Notes under the pieces: generated by a model
What the model was told of the DNA's origin: nothing
Databases searched by the model: none
What the model saw: the letters and a program-made list of their open reading frames with translations, nothing else
In this document: piece after piece, positions 34,972 to 43,821 of the stretch
Position numbering within the stretch: position 1 is the first letter of the stretch
Layout: each line of letters begins with the position of its first letter
Translations under genes and position numbers: made by a program
From: Streptomyces caeruleatus
Lineage (GTDB): Bacteria; Actinomycetota; Actinomycetes; Streptomycetales; Streptomycetaceae
Length of the DNA: 64,000 nt
Assembly: GCF_001514235.1 (NCBI RefSeq)
Contig: NZ_KQ948942.1
Location: 62,001-126,000 of the forward strand
Direction: 5' to 3'

Positions 34972-36354
34972 TCACTTCCGCGAATCCGCGGGGTCGTCAG
35001 CTCTTGCGGGAACGTCGCGTCCGAACGCCAGCCGGCCCAGCGTCCGCCAGTCCACCGTCGGCCTCGTACCGGGTGCTCCCGGGCGGTCGCGCGGCACGCG
35101 GACCCGCAGCACGCCGGGCGAGATACGGCAGGTGACCGGTGTGGGCAGCAGCAGGGCCTCGCCGTCCACGCCGACCGGGATGTCCGGGGCGTCGGCGTCG
35201 ACCACCACCTCGTGCTCGGCCAGCGTGGTGAGCCCGCGCCCGTGGTGACCGCGCAGCAGCCCGGCCGCCTGGGCCGCGTTGTCGACGTTGACCCCGAGGA
35301 CGCCGAGGACACCGGAGTCCAGCCGTGCGCGCCGGCCGAGTCCGGCGGCGTCGCCCAGCTGGTAGGGGTTGTTGCTGACCAGGACCGCCTGGGGCGCGTC
35401 GATGACCGTGCCGCCCGCGCGCACCGTCAGCCGCGGTCCGGTCCGGTGGGTCAGCAGCTCCGGGAGCTCCCGCAGGATGGTGGGCACCTTGCCGTCACGG
35501 TAGGCCGGGCTCTGCACGACGGCCGCGTACACACCGAAGGACGCGTTGTTGACGAAGACACGCTCACCGATGACGCCCAGGTCGAGACGGAGTTCGACCC
35601 CGTCGGTGAGGGCGGCGAGCCCCGTCGACGGATCGGTGCGATCGAGGCCCAGGTCCCTCGCGAAGTGGTTGCGGGTCCCGGCGCTGATCACCATGAACGG
35701 CAGCCCGTGCCCGGCGGCCACGCCCGCCACCTCCGCCTGGGTGCCGTCCCCGCCGGCCACCCCCAGCAGATCCGCGCCCCGCGCCACGGCCCGGCGGGCG
35801 AGCTCCGCGACGTCCTGCGGGTGAGCGGGGTCGAGCACGGCGACCTCGGCGCCCAGGGCCCGGGCCTTGGCCACGAGGTCGAACCGGCCGACCTTTCCGC
35901 CTCCGGAGCGGGGGTTCATGATCAGGAACGGCGATCGCGGCGGTGGGGTCGCGTACTGGCGGGGGCCGGCCGGCTCGATGTCGGCGGCGAGGGCGGCCCG
36001 CCCGATCAGCATCGCCAGGGCCCACAGCACCAGGACCGACAGCACGGCCCACAGCAGGCCCACCGTGGCGTAGGACACCAGTACCGCGAGCGGCACCAGC
36101 GCGGCGAGCGCGGCGGAGACGGCCCGTGCCGCTCCGTGCCGGGCGAGGGCCCACCACAGGGCGGCGACGGTGGCGGCGAGCCCCGCCAGGCCGACGACCA
36201 GCAGCGCCAGGCTCCTGCCCCCGGCGGCCGTCAGTAGCAGAGCGATCGCGCCGCCCGCGACCAGCAGGGCCAGGCGGGCCGCCCACCGTCGAGCCCCGGC
36301 GCGGGGAGGGTGCTCCGGGCCGGAGGTCTGAACGGGCTTGCGCGTACCGCCCAC
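34972..36354 (-). CDS. Diacylglycerol kinase-family lipid kinase
   Basis: A 460-residue protein; GTG 36354 is the best start, since frames further upstream only shadow DUF2252. Three or four membrane helices occupy residues about 22-125. The catalytic domain follows: FLIMNPRSGGGK, then GVAGGDGTQAEVAGVA, the GGDGT nucleotide motif of DagK/YegS lipid kinases, and SAGTRNHFARDLG. The C terminus has IPVGVDGEALLLPTPV. It phosphorylates diacylglycerol or a related lipid. It is convergent, 13 bp from the SCO2400-like gene, and divergent from DUF2252. Confidence 0.88.
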   Translation of the reverse strand: MGGTRKPVQTSGPEHPPRAGARRWAARLALLVAGGAIALLLTAAGGRSLALLVVGLAGLAATVAALWWALARHGAARAVSAALAALVPLAVLVSYATVGLLWAVLSVLVLWALAMLIGRAALAADIEPAGPRQYATPPPRSPFLIMNPRSGGGKVGRFDLVAKARALGAEVAVLDPAHPQDVAELARRAVARGADLLGVAGGDGTQAEVAGVAAGHGLPFMVISAGTRNHFARDLGLDRTDPSTGLAALTDGVELRLDLGVIGERVFVNNASFGVYAAVVQSPAYRDGKVPTILRELPELLTHRTGPRLTVRAGGTVIDAPQAVLVSNNPYQLGDAAGLGRRARLDSGVLGVLGVNVDNAAQAAGLLRGHHGRGLTTLAEHEVVVDADAPDIPVGVDGEALLLPTPVTCRISPGVLRVRVPRDRPGAPGTRPTVDWRTLGRLAFGRDVPARADDPADSRK

Positions 36355-36453
36355 AGGGGCATCCCATGGCCCGCGCCCCGGCCCCGCATCACCTGCTCCG
36401 GGTGATCCCGCCGCCGCGCGCCGCTGTGACCATGCGGGCAAGGAGGTCCGGTC

Positions 36454-37890
36454 ATGGCGACGACGTACGACAGCCCGCTCGCACCTGTGCCCGACGGTCC
36501 GCTCTCCCCGGACGAGCGCGCGGCACTCGGCAAGGAGGCGCGCGCCCGCGTCCCGCGCTCCGCCCACGCGTTCTTCGAGCCCGACCAGAAGCGGCCCGAC
36601 CCCCTCGACATCATCGAGCGGCAGTCCGCCACCCGGGTCCCCGAACTGATCCCCGTCCGCTACGGCCGGATGCTCGAATCGCCGTTCCGCTTCTACCGGG
36701 GAGCCGCCGCGATCATGGCCTCCGACCTGGGCGCGGGGCCGCACACCGGGCTCTACGCCCAGCTCTGCGGAGACGCCCACCTGCTGAACTTCCGGCTCCT
36801 CGCCTCGCCCGAACGCCATCTCGTCTTCGACATCAACGACTTCGACGAGACCCTGCCGGGCCCCTTCGAGTGGGACGTCAAGCGGCTCGCCGCGTCCTTG
36901 GTGATCGCCGGCCGGGCCAACGGGTTCCCGGTGAGGCAGTGCGCCACGGTCGTGCGCGCCGGAGTGGAGGCCTACCGCGAGCGCATGCGGGAGTTCGCCG
37001 GGACACCCACCTTGGACGTCTGGTACGCGCGCGACGACTTCGACCAGATCGCGGCGCTGCTGCCCGAGCGGCCCGGCAAGCAGGACGAGCGGCGCGCCAC
37101 CCGCGCGGCGGCCAAGGCCCGCAGCCGGACGAGCCTCCAGGCGGCCGCGAAGCTGACCCGTGTCGTGGACGGCACCCCCCGGATCGTCTCCGATCCCCCC
37201 TTGATCACCCGCCTCGCGGAGCTGCTGCCCGGCGCCGAGGGCGAGGACCTGGCACGGATGCTGCGCACCCTCGTCCACGACTACCGCTCCAGCCTGTCCT
37301 CCGAGCGGCGGCACCTGCTGAGCCGGTACCACGTGGTCGACATGGCGCGGAAGGTCGTCGGGGTCGGCAGCGTCGGCACCCGCTGCTGGATCATCCTGCT
37401 GCTCGGCCGCGACGACGGCGACCCGCTCCTGTTGCAGGCCAAGGAAGCCGGCGAGTCGGTCCTCGCGCCCTACTGCGGGGCGAGCCCGTTCCAGAACCAG
37501 GGCGAGCGGGTGGTGACCGGGCAACGGCTGATGCAGGCCGCCAGCGACATCTTCCTCGGCTGGGAGCACGTCACCGGCATCGACGGCCGTGAACGCGACT
37601 TCTACGTACGGCAGTTGCGGGACTGGAAGGGCATCGCCCGGCCCGAGACCATGGACCCCGGGACCCTGGGCCTGTTCGCCCGGCTGTGCGGCGCCTCACT
37701 GGCCCGGGCGCACGCCCGCTCCGGCGACCCGATCGCCATCGCCGCCTACCTCGGCCGCCGCGACACCTTCGACCGGGCGCTGGTGCGGTTCGCCGAGGCC
37801 TACGCCGACCAGAACGAACGCGATCACCGGGAACTGGCCGACGCGGTCGCCGACGGCCGCGTCACCGCCCGCACCGATCCGGCGGCGTGA
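36454..37890 (+). CDS. DUF2252 family protein
   Basis: A 478-residue soluble protein behind AAGGAGGT. The DUF2252 motifs are clear: RYGRMLESPFRFYRGAA, LCGDAHLLNFR, FDINDFDETLPGPFEWDVKRLAASL and a QAKEAGESVL segment. These resemble the HGDxxxxN and DxD elements of kinase-like phosphotransferases, so a kinase-fold activity is often suggested, but no function is established. A promoter should lie in the 99-bp divergent gap. Confidence 0.9.
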   Translation: MATTYDSPLAPVPDGPLSPDERAALGKEARARVPRSAHAFFEPDQKRPDPLDIIERQSATRVPELIPVRYGRMLESPFRFYRGAAAIMASDLGAGPHTGLYAQLCGDAHLLNFRLLASPERHLVFDINDFDETLPGPFEWDVKRLAASLVIAGRANGFPVRQCATVVRAGVEAYRERMREFAGTPTLDVWYARDDFDQIAALLPERPGKQDERRATRAAAKARSRTSLQAAAKLTRVVDGTPRIVSDPPLITRLAELLPGAEGEDLARMLRTLVHDYRSSLSSERRHLLSRYHVVDMARKVVGVGSVGTRCWIILLLGRDDGDPLLLQAKEAGESVLAPYCGASPFQNQGERVVTGQRLMQAASDIFLGWEHVTGIDGRERDFYVRQLRDWKGIARPETMDPGTLGLFARLCGASLARAHARSGDPIAIAAYLGRRDTFDRALVRFAEAYADQNERDHRELADAVADGRVTARTDPAA

Positions 37891-38001
37891 CCTCGGCCGA
37901 CGCGCCCTCACCCGCCGGGGGTGACGACGGACGGCGCCTCGTGGATCAGGCTCGGGGTGTACGGCTGCGCGCCGCAGCCCGTCGAGGAAAGGGAGGCCGC
38001 C

Positions 38002-38421
38002 ATGGCCACCACCAGTCGCCCCCAGCATCGGGAAGGGGCGCAGACCGCCGCCACCGGCCTGACGCTGTTCGCCGCAGTGATGCTGTTCATCGCCGGGATC
38101 CTCGATGTCTTCCGGGGAATCATGGGGATCGCCGAGGACGACGTCTACGTCACCACCCCCAACTACATCTTCAAGTTCGACCTGACCAGCTGGGGCTGGA
38201 TCAACCTGCTGTTCGGGGCGCTGGCCGTGATCGTGAGCTTCGGCCTGTTCACGGCGAAGACATGGGCGAGGGTCGTCGGCGTCGGCATCGCGGCCCTGCT
38301 GCTGATCGCCAACTTCCTGTCCATCCCGTACTACCCGGTCTGGTCGCTCACGCTGATCGCGCTGTACGCGTTCATCATCTGGGCGCTCTGCGTGGTCCGG
38401 AAGGACCCCATGTCCGATTAG
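38002..38421 (+). CDS. Four-helix DUF7144-like membrane protein
   Basis: A 139-residue membrane protein from ATG 38002 with AAAGGGAGG upstream. Four hydrophobic helices; the segment FKFDLTSWGWINLLFGALAV is characteristic of a small family of streptomycete integral membrane proteins (I recall DUF7144). Function unknown. It starts a run of small membrane-protein genes. Confidence 0.75.
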   Translation: MATTSRPQHREGAQTAATGLTLFAAVMLFIAGILDVFRGIMGIAEDDVYVTTPNYIFKFDLTSWGWINLLFGALAVIVSFGLFTAKTWARVVGVGIAALLLIANFLSIPYYPVWSLTLIALYAFIIWALCVVRKDPMSD

Positions 38422-38436
38422 CGATGGGGGAACACC

Positions 38437-38838
38437 ATGGACTACCCCCTGCTCGACGTGTTCTGGACCATGCTCTGGTTCTTCGTGTGGATCATGTGGC
38501 TGATGCTGCTGTTCCGCGTGGTCGCCGACATCTTCCGGGACGACGCGCTCAGCGGCTGGGGCAAGGCCGGCTGGACGCTGGCGGTGTGTGTGCTGCCGTT
38601 CCTCGGCGTCCTCGCCTACCTGGTCGTCCGCGGCCGCGGGATGGGCGAGCGGGAGCTCCACCGCGCACAGGACCGGGAGCGGGCGTTCCGGGCGTACGTC
38701 CGGCAGGCCGCCGCACCTGAGCCGAAGCCGCCGGGCACCAAGGCGGACGAACTGGGCCGGCTGGCCGCGCTGCACGACCGGGGCGCCATCACCGACGCCG
38801 AGTACGAGCGGGCCAAGTCCAAGGTCCTGACGACCTGA
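38437..38838 (+). CDS. SHOCT-domain membrane protein, copy 1
   Basis: A 133-residue protein only 15 bp after the preceding gene. Residues 5-65 contain two transmembrane helices (WTMLWFFVWIMWLMLLF and a second near 50-65). The C-terminal 30 residues are a SHOCT oligomerisation domain: DELGRLAALHDRGAITDAEY, then A-K-S-K-V-L. The gene at 39697 is a clear paralogue along its full length. Confidence 0.88.
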   Translation: MDYPLLDVFWTMLWFFVWIMWLMLLFRVVADIFRDDALSGWGKAGWTLAVCVLPFLGVLAYLVVRGRGMGERELHRAQDRERAFRAYVRQAAAPEPKPPGTKADELGRLAALHDRGAITDAEYERAKSKVLTT

Positions 38839-38861
38839 GGACTTGACGCCCCCCACGACCC

Positions 38862-38908
38862 GACGACCCGACGACACGGCGACCCGACGACACGGCGACC
38901 CGGCGACC
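38862..38908. repeat. Imperfect tandem CGACCCGACGAC(ACGG) repeats
   Basis: Overlapping copies of CGACCCGACGACACGG-type units lie in the 93-bp gap before the GAP-family gene. They could be slippage products and have no recognised role. Confidence 0.6.
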
Positions 38909-38931
38909 TTCGATCCGACGCGGAGGCGGAC

Positions 38932-39552
38932 GTGGACGGTCTGAACGTGCTGCCCCTGGCCGTGACCATGATGATCGGCCCGCAGATCATGTCGGCGATC
39001 ATCTTCGTCACGGCACCCCGGGCCGTCCGCGTCTCGCTCGGCTTCCTCCTCGGCGTCGCCGTCGCCGCCACCGCCGGCACCGCGATCACCTTCGGCCTCG
39101 CCTCGGCGTTCGACCTGGGCGACCCCGACGACGGCGGCTCCGCCGGCAAGATCATCCAGTATGTGCTGGTCGGCCTCCTGGCGGCGTCCGCCCTCAAGAA
39201 CTGGATCCGGCGGGAGACCGTCCAGCCCCCGAAATGGCTGGGCACACTGATGTCGGCGGACGCCAAGCGGGCGCTGAAGGTCGGACTGCTCGTCATCCTG
39301 CTGATGCCGTCGGACATCGTCGTCATGCTGACGGTGGGCACCAACCTCGCCCAGGCGGACGCGAACTTCGCCGAGGCGCTGCCGTTCATCGGCGCCACCG
39401 TGCTGATCGCCGCGCTGCCCCTGCTGTCCCTGCTGCTCTTCCACCGCAGGGCGACCGCCGCCATGCCGCATGTGCGGGACTGGATGAACACACACAGCTG
39501 GCTGATCAACATCGTGGTCTGCGTGGTCTTCATCGTGCTGATCCTCGCCTGA
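38932..39552 (+). CDS. GAP-family membrane protein (LysE-like superfamily)
   Basis: A 206-residue membrane protein from GTG 38932 with GGAGG upstream. Six hydrophobic segments; the first contains MMIGPQIMSAIIFV and later parts VGLLVILLMPSDIVVMLTVG. This matches the GAP/Sap family related to LysE exporters, first described for glycolipid transport in mycobacteria. The substrate here is unknown. It lies between the two SHOCT paralogues. Confidence 0.78.
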   Translation: MDGLNVLPLAVTMMIGPQIMSAIIFVTAPRAVRVSLGFLLGVAVAATAGTAITFGLASAFDLGDPDDGGSAGKIIQYVLVGLLAASALKNWIRRETVQPPKWLGTLMSADAKRALKVGLLVILLMPSDIVVMLTVGTNLAQADANFAEALPFIGATVLIAALPLLSLLLFHRRATAAMPHVRDWMNTHSWLINIVVCVVFIVLILA

Positions 39553-39696
39553 CCGCCGCCCCGGCGACCGCACCCCGGCCCACGACGCCACCCACCCGCC
39601 GCGGGTGATGCCGTCCCGGGCCGACAGGCGCAGCGTGGAGAGCGTCAGCTTCGAGCGCCGCCGTGGCCCCATGGCGGCCGGCAAGTGGAGGACACC

Positions 39697-40107
39697 GTGG
39701 ACTATCCGCTGCTCAACGCGTTCCTGACCATGCTCTGGTTCTTCCTGTGGGTCATGTGGTTCGTGCTGCTGTTCCGGGTCATCGGCGACATCTTCCGGGA
39801 CGACACCATGGGCGGCGGGGCCAAGGCGGGCTGGACGGTCTTCGTCTGTCTGCTGCCGTACCTCGGCGTCTTCGTCTACCTGATCGCCCGCGGCCGTGGC
39901 ATGGGCGAGCGCGACGTGCGCCAGATGCAGCGGCAGGAGCAGGCGTTCCGCTCCTACGTCCAGGAGGCCGCCGCCGGGACCCCGGCCACCGACGAGGCCC
40001 GGGCGACCCGCGTGGACGAGCTGACCAGGCTCGCCGGACTGCACGACCACGGCGACATCACCGACGCCGAGTACGAGCAGGCCAAGGCGAAGGTCCTCGC
40101 GGGCTGA
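39697..40107 (+). CDS. SHOCT-domain membrane protein, copy 2
   Basis: A 136-residue protein. GTG 39697 is preferred because GGAGG is five bases upstream and it aligns with the start of copy 1 (VDYPLLNAF against MDYPLLDVF). Same layout: two transmembrane helices, a basic R-G-R-G-M-G-E-R linker and a C-terminal SHOCT domain, DELTRLAGLHDHGDITDAEY. Identity with copy 1 is high across both halves, indicating duplication with the GAP gene between. Confidence 0.88.
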   Translation: MDYPLLNAFLTMLWFFLWVMWFVLLFRVIGDIFRDDTMGGGAKAGWTVFVCLLPYLGVFVYLIARGRGMGERDVRQMQRQEQAFRSYVQEAAAGTPATDEARATRVDELTRLAGLHDHGDITDAEYEQAKAKVLAG

Positions 40108-40145
40108 GCGAACCCGCGCCCACACCGCTCCGGATACCCGCGCCC

Positions 40146-40343
40146 TCAGTCCGGGATGCGGCGGAACTCCGCCACGCGCAGCCCCAGCGACTGGAACCGG
40201 ACCAACAGGCCGTAGAGATGCGCCTCGTCGTCGACCGGGCCGTACAGCACGGTCTGGGTGGGGACGACGGACGTCTTCAACTCGGGGAAGGCCGTGGCCA
40301 GCTCGTCCGACATCTCCCCGTCGACGCGGATCTCGTAGCGCAT
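40146..40343 (-). CDS. Small conserved hypothetical protein (65 residues)
   Basis: From ATG 40343: RYEIRVDGEMSDELATAFPE, a V-V-P-T-Q-T-V-L-Y-G-P-V-D-D segment, and an L-L-V-R-F-Q-S-L-G-L-R-V-A-E-F-R-R ending. The pattern (sensory-like beta-alpha-beta unit) is common in streptomycete genomes as an uncharacterised small protein. The start is uncertain: a GTG at 40397 would add 18 residues and neither has a strong ribosome site. Confidence 0.6.
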   Translation of the reverse strand: MRYEIRVDGEMSDELATAFPELKTSVVPTQTVLYGPVDDEAHLYGLLVRFQSLGLRVAEFRRIPD

Positions 40344-40461
40344 GCCCTCATGCTGGGCGACCGGGCGCGGGGTGGCATCACCCGGGCGAGGTGACACGGC
40401 AGAGCGGTCCGGGTACGGCAGAGCGGCCCGGGTACGGGTACGTCAGAGCTGCCCGGGTGTG

Positions 40462-43179
40462 TCAGAGCAGCCCCAGTTCGCGGGCCCGGCGGACGGCCTC
40501 GCCGCGCCGGCTCGCGGCGAGCTTGCGGTAGATGCTCTTCAGGTGGGTCTTCACCGTGTTGACCGACAGATGCAGGTCGGCGGCGATCTCCTCGGTGGAC
40601 ATGAGCTGGGCCAGCCGTTCCAGAACGTCCAGCTCCCGCGCGCTGAGCGGCTCCGTGAGCGGGCGCGCGGGCTCCTCCCGCCGCGGGGCCGGCGCCGGCC
40701 GTGGCGCGAGCGCGCCGGTCAGCCAGGTGTGTTCCCGGGCGAGCGCGGGCCGGCGCCGCAGCAGCCGGCCGAGCCACGGCCCCGCCTCCAGGAACGGCCG
40801 CCTCAGCTGATGCGGACGGGCCGCCGCCAGGGCCCGCAGCAGCAGACCCTCCGCGGCCGGCGAGTCACCGGTGGTCGCCTCGACGACCTGCGCACGGGTC
40901 AGCAGCAGCCACACGTCGACGGCCGGACCCTGGTCGTGGGGCTCGGGGAGGCCGTCGAGGATGCGCAGCGCCCGTTCGCCGTCGCCCGCTGCCAGCCGGG
41001 CCCGGGCCTCGGCCGCCCGGCTCTCCGGGCTGTGCAGCGGCTGTTCCTCGAAGACCTTCACGGCCGCCTTCGGATCACCGTCCGCCAGATGCGCCGCCGC
41101 CGTCGCCATGGCGATACGGTCGCTCACCCACGGGGAGGGCTCGGCGGAGACCAGGGGCTGCCGCGTCATGTCGTCGAGGGCCGGCAGCGCCGCCCGGGAG
41201 TCGCCCCTGGCGACCAGCATCCGGGAGCGCAGGATCGCCAGCTCCACGGCCACGAGGGGATCGCGGGCGGCGGCGGACGTGGCGGCCGCCAGGTCGAGGT
41301 GCTCCTCGGCGGCCGTCAGGTCGTACCGGTCGACGGCGACCGCGGCCAGCACGAGCTGGGCCATCCCGGTGCGGTACGACACCGGCAGCCCCGAACGCTC
41401 CGCCTCGGCGACGGCGTCCCGGGCATGCGCCTCGGCCTGGCCGGGCCGGCCGTGCAGGTAGTCGATCAGCGCCAGCCGGCCGAGCGCCTCGTGCCGGGGG
41501 AACGCCGTCGGCAGCCCCTGGGCGGCTTCGACCGCGGCGGACAGCGTGGCGCGCGCGGCGTCGAACCGGCCCGCCCACAGCTGGGCCGAACCGAGGTCGG
41601 TGAGCATCAGGGCCGTCAGCTCCGGACTGCGCTCCAACCGGTCGGCGGGCAGGTCCTGTTCCGCATCCGCCGCGTCCCGCGCCGCCGTCTCCGCCAGGTC
41701 CGCCGAGCCCACCACCCGGGCGGCCAGCACCCGCAGCACCGCACAGCTCAGCCGCACGGCCGCCGCGTCGTCGGTGCCGCGCTCCGGCAGGTTCTCCTCC
41801 GCACGCCGCAGATACGTGACACCCCGGTCGACGTCGTGGTGGGCCAGCTCGCGCGCCGCGCGCACCAGGTCGGGCGCGGGGCCGGACGCCTCCGGCGCCA
41901 TCTGGGCGAACAGACCGTCCAGCCGCTCGGCGGCCAGCCCGGTCAGCAGCCGGCCGATCGCCAGATGGCCGACGAGCTCGGCGGCGGCCAGCTCCCAGTC
42001 ACCCGCGTCCGCCGCGTGCCGCAGCGCCTCGTCGAGCAGGCCCGCCCGGCTCAGCCACTCGGCGGCCGTACGGTGCAGCTCTGGCTCCAGGCCCGGGTGC
42101 CGCACCCGCAGATGCACCCGCAGGATCTCCGCGAAGAGCGAGTGCAGCCGGTACCAGGAGTGCCCGAGGGGCTCGACGAACGCGTTCGTCCGCTGCAGCG
42201 TCTCCAGGACCGGCTCCGCGTCGTCCCGCCCGGTGAGGGCGTTGGCCAGGTCGGGGTGGGTCTTCTCCAGGATGCTGGTGCGCAGCAGCAGGTCCTGGGT
42301 CTCGGCGGGGTGGGCGCGCAGCACCTCGCCCAGCAGGAAGTCGGCCACCGTGCTGTGGCCGGCCTCGAAGTCGTTCAGGAAGCTCTCCGGGTCGGCGGCC
42401 CGCTGCGCGGCCAGGGCGCACAGCCGCAGCCCCGCCGCCCAGCCCTCGGTGCGCTCGGTCAGCGTGCGCGCGGCCTCGGCCGACAGCGGCAGCCCGTGCA
42501 GGTCGACCAGGGCGGCCGTCTCCTCGGCGCGGAACGCCAGGTCGTCGGCGCGGATGTCGACGAGCTCACCGGCGGCCCGGTAGCGGTGCAGCGGCAGCAG
42601 CGGCTCGGTACGGCTGATGATCACCAGGCGCAGTCCGTCGCCGGCGTGCCGGAGCACGAACTGCAGCTCGTCGGCGACCGCGGTGGAGCCGGCCACCCGG
42701 TCGAACTCGTCCAGGACGAGGATCACCCGGCTGTCCCGTCCGTTCAGCCAGGCCGCGAGCCGGGCCAGCAGTGAGTGGTCCACCTCGCCGGGCCGGGCCG
42801 GGCCGCGGATGTACTCGGGCACGGCGATCCCGTGGTGCCGCAGGGCGTGCAACACGTACGACCAGAAGACACCGGGCGCGCTGTCCTGGGACTCCACGGT
42901 CAGCCAGGCGACGGTCCCCGGTTCGCAGGCCGCGACCCGGTCGGCGACCAGCAGCGTCTTGCCCGCCCCCGCGGGCCCGTTGACCAGGGTCAGCGGCCGT
43001 CCGGCCCCCTCGGCCAACTGCTCGACGAGCCGCTCCCTGCGCACGAACGTCTCCGGAACCGTCGGCACGGTCAGCCGGGCGGCGAGCACCGGGTCACCGT
43101 CCGGAGTCACCCCCACCGGGACGACCCGCCCGCCACGCCCGTCAGACCCCTCATGGCTGCCCGAGCGGTACGACACCAC
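40462..43179 (-). CDS. Large ATP-dependent LuxR regulator (MalT/LAL type)
   Basis: A 905-residue protein. Walker A GPAGAGKT lies at residues 68-75; VILVLDEFDRV is Walker B. The centre is a tetratricopeptide-like helical array, and the C terminus holds a LuxR helix-turn-helix: LSARELDVLERLAQLMSTEE, then LHLSVNTVKTHLKSIYRKL. This is the MalT-type STAND regulator design: ligand binding allows oligomerisation and activation. No target is clear; neighbours are a small hypothetical gene and a MarR regulator. Confidence 0.9.
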   Translation of the reverse strand: MVSYRSGSHEGSDGRGGRVVPVGVTPDGDPVLAARLTVPTVPETFVRRERLVEQLAEGAGRPLTLVNGPAGAGKTLLVADRVAACEPGTVAWLTVESQDSAPGVFWSYVLHALRHHGIAVPEYIRGPARPGEVDHSLLARLAAWLNGRDSRVILVLDEFDRVAGSTAVADELQFVLRHAGDGLRLVIISRTEPLLPLHRYRAAGELVDIRADDLAFRAEETAALVDLHGLPLSAEAARTLTERTEGWAAGLRLCALAAQRAADPESFLNDFEAGHSTVADFLLGEVLRAHPAETQDLLLRTSILEKTHPDLANALTGRDDAEPVLETLQRTNAFVEPLGHSWYRLHSLFAEILRVHLRVRHPGLEPELHRTAAEWLSRAGLLDEALRHAADAGDWELAAAELVGHLAIGRLLTGLAAERLDGLFAQMAPEASGPAPDLVRAARELAHHDVDRGVTYLRRAEENLPERGTDDAAAVRLSCAVLRVLAARVVGSADLAETAARDAADAEQDLPADRLERSPELTALMLTDLGSAQLWAGRFDAARATLSAAVEAAQGLPTAFPRHEALGRLALIDYLHGRPGQAEAHARDAVAEAERSGLPVSYRTGMAQLVLAAVAVDRYDLTAAEEHLDLAAATSAAARDPLVAVELAILRSRMLVARGDSRAALPALDDMTRQPLVSAEPSPWVSDRIAMATAAAHLADGDPKAAVKVFEEQPLHSPESRAAEARARLAAGDGERALRILDGLPEPHDQGPAVDVWLLLTRAQVVEATTGDSPAAEGLLLRALAAARPHQLRRPFLEAGPWLGRLLRRRPALAREHTWLTGALAPRPAPAPRREEPARPLTEPLSARELDVLERLAQLMSTEEIAADLHLSVNTVKTHLKSIYRKLAASRRGEAVRRARELGLL

Positions 43180-43262
43180 GTACCGATCCTCGCTCCGGGC
43201 CCCTCGCCCCGCAACCCACGCCCCCGGCGCCCGGGACCTTCAAAACACCCCCTAGACCACCC

Positions 43263-43706
43263 CTAGACCTCCACGCCCAGCATCCGCCGCAGCAGATCCC
43301 GCAAGGTCAGTCGCTGTTCCTCCGACAGCCCCGCCAGTGGCTCCCGGGCGAACCGCAGGGAGTCGCGCAGGCTGCGGGCCACCTGCCGGCCCTCGTCCGT
43401 CGCGGCCGCCAGCTTCACCCGGCGGTCCGCCGGGTCCGGGCGCCGCTCCACCAGGCCACGGGTCTCCAGGCGGTCCACGATTCCGGTCACGTTCGACGGC
43501 TCGCAGCGCAGCCGCTGGGCCAGCTTCCGCATCGGCAGCGGCTCCAGTGACAGCAGGCTGAGCAGCCGCGCCTGCGCACCGGTGAGCGCGTGCTCGGCGG
43601 CGGCCTCCTCGTACTCCTCGTGGTAGCGGGCCACGACGGAGCCGATGAGGTCGACGACTTCGAGGGTCAGCTCATCGGGGCGGCGAATTTCGGGTGTAGT
43701 GGCCAT
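43263..43706 (-). CDS. MarR-family transcriptional regulator
   Basis: A 147-residue winged-helix regulator: LTGAQARLLSLLSLEPLPMR, then LRCEPSNVTGIVDRLETRGLV and the wing R-R-P-D-P-A-D-R-R-V-K. The single Cys is C68, inside the recognition-helix region, not the N-terminal sensing Cys of OhrR. It diverges from the reductase gene. A perfect palindrome at 43735-43751 lies in the gap and is the probable operator for both. Confidence 0.9.
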   Translation of the reverse strand: MATTPEIRRPDELTLEVVDLIGSVVARYHEEYEEAAAEHALTGAQARLLSLLSLEPLPMRKLAQRLRCEPSNVTGIVDRLETRGLVERRPDPADRRVKLAAATDEGRQVARSLRDSLRFAREPLAGLSEEQRLTLRDLLRRMLGVEV

Positions 43707-43734
43707 GCTCTCAGGGTACCCCCGTTACTTGACA

Positions 43735-43751
43735 TCCTGAAATATTCAGGA
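43735..43751. promoter_or_regulatory. MarR-type operator palindrome
   Basis: TCCTGAAATATTCAGGA has perfect 7-bp arms around ATA. TTGACA at 43729-43734 abuts it as a possible -35 element of the reductase promoter. A second partial inverted repeat TTCA-N5-TGAA follows at 43762-43774. Confidence 0.7.
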
Positions 43752-43821
43752 GCATGGTTGTTTCATCTACTGAAGTAATTGCAGCGCGGCACACCCGCAG
43801 TACATCGGAAGGGCACCCCCC

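Noticed and set aside
43263..43706. MarR regulator as OhrR
   Set aside because: The N-terminal sensing Cys is missing and the reductase, not ohr, is its divergent partner; kept as plain MarR.
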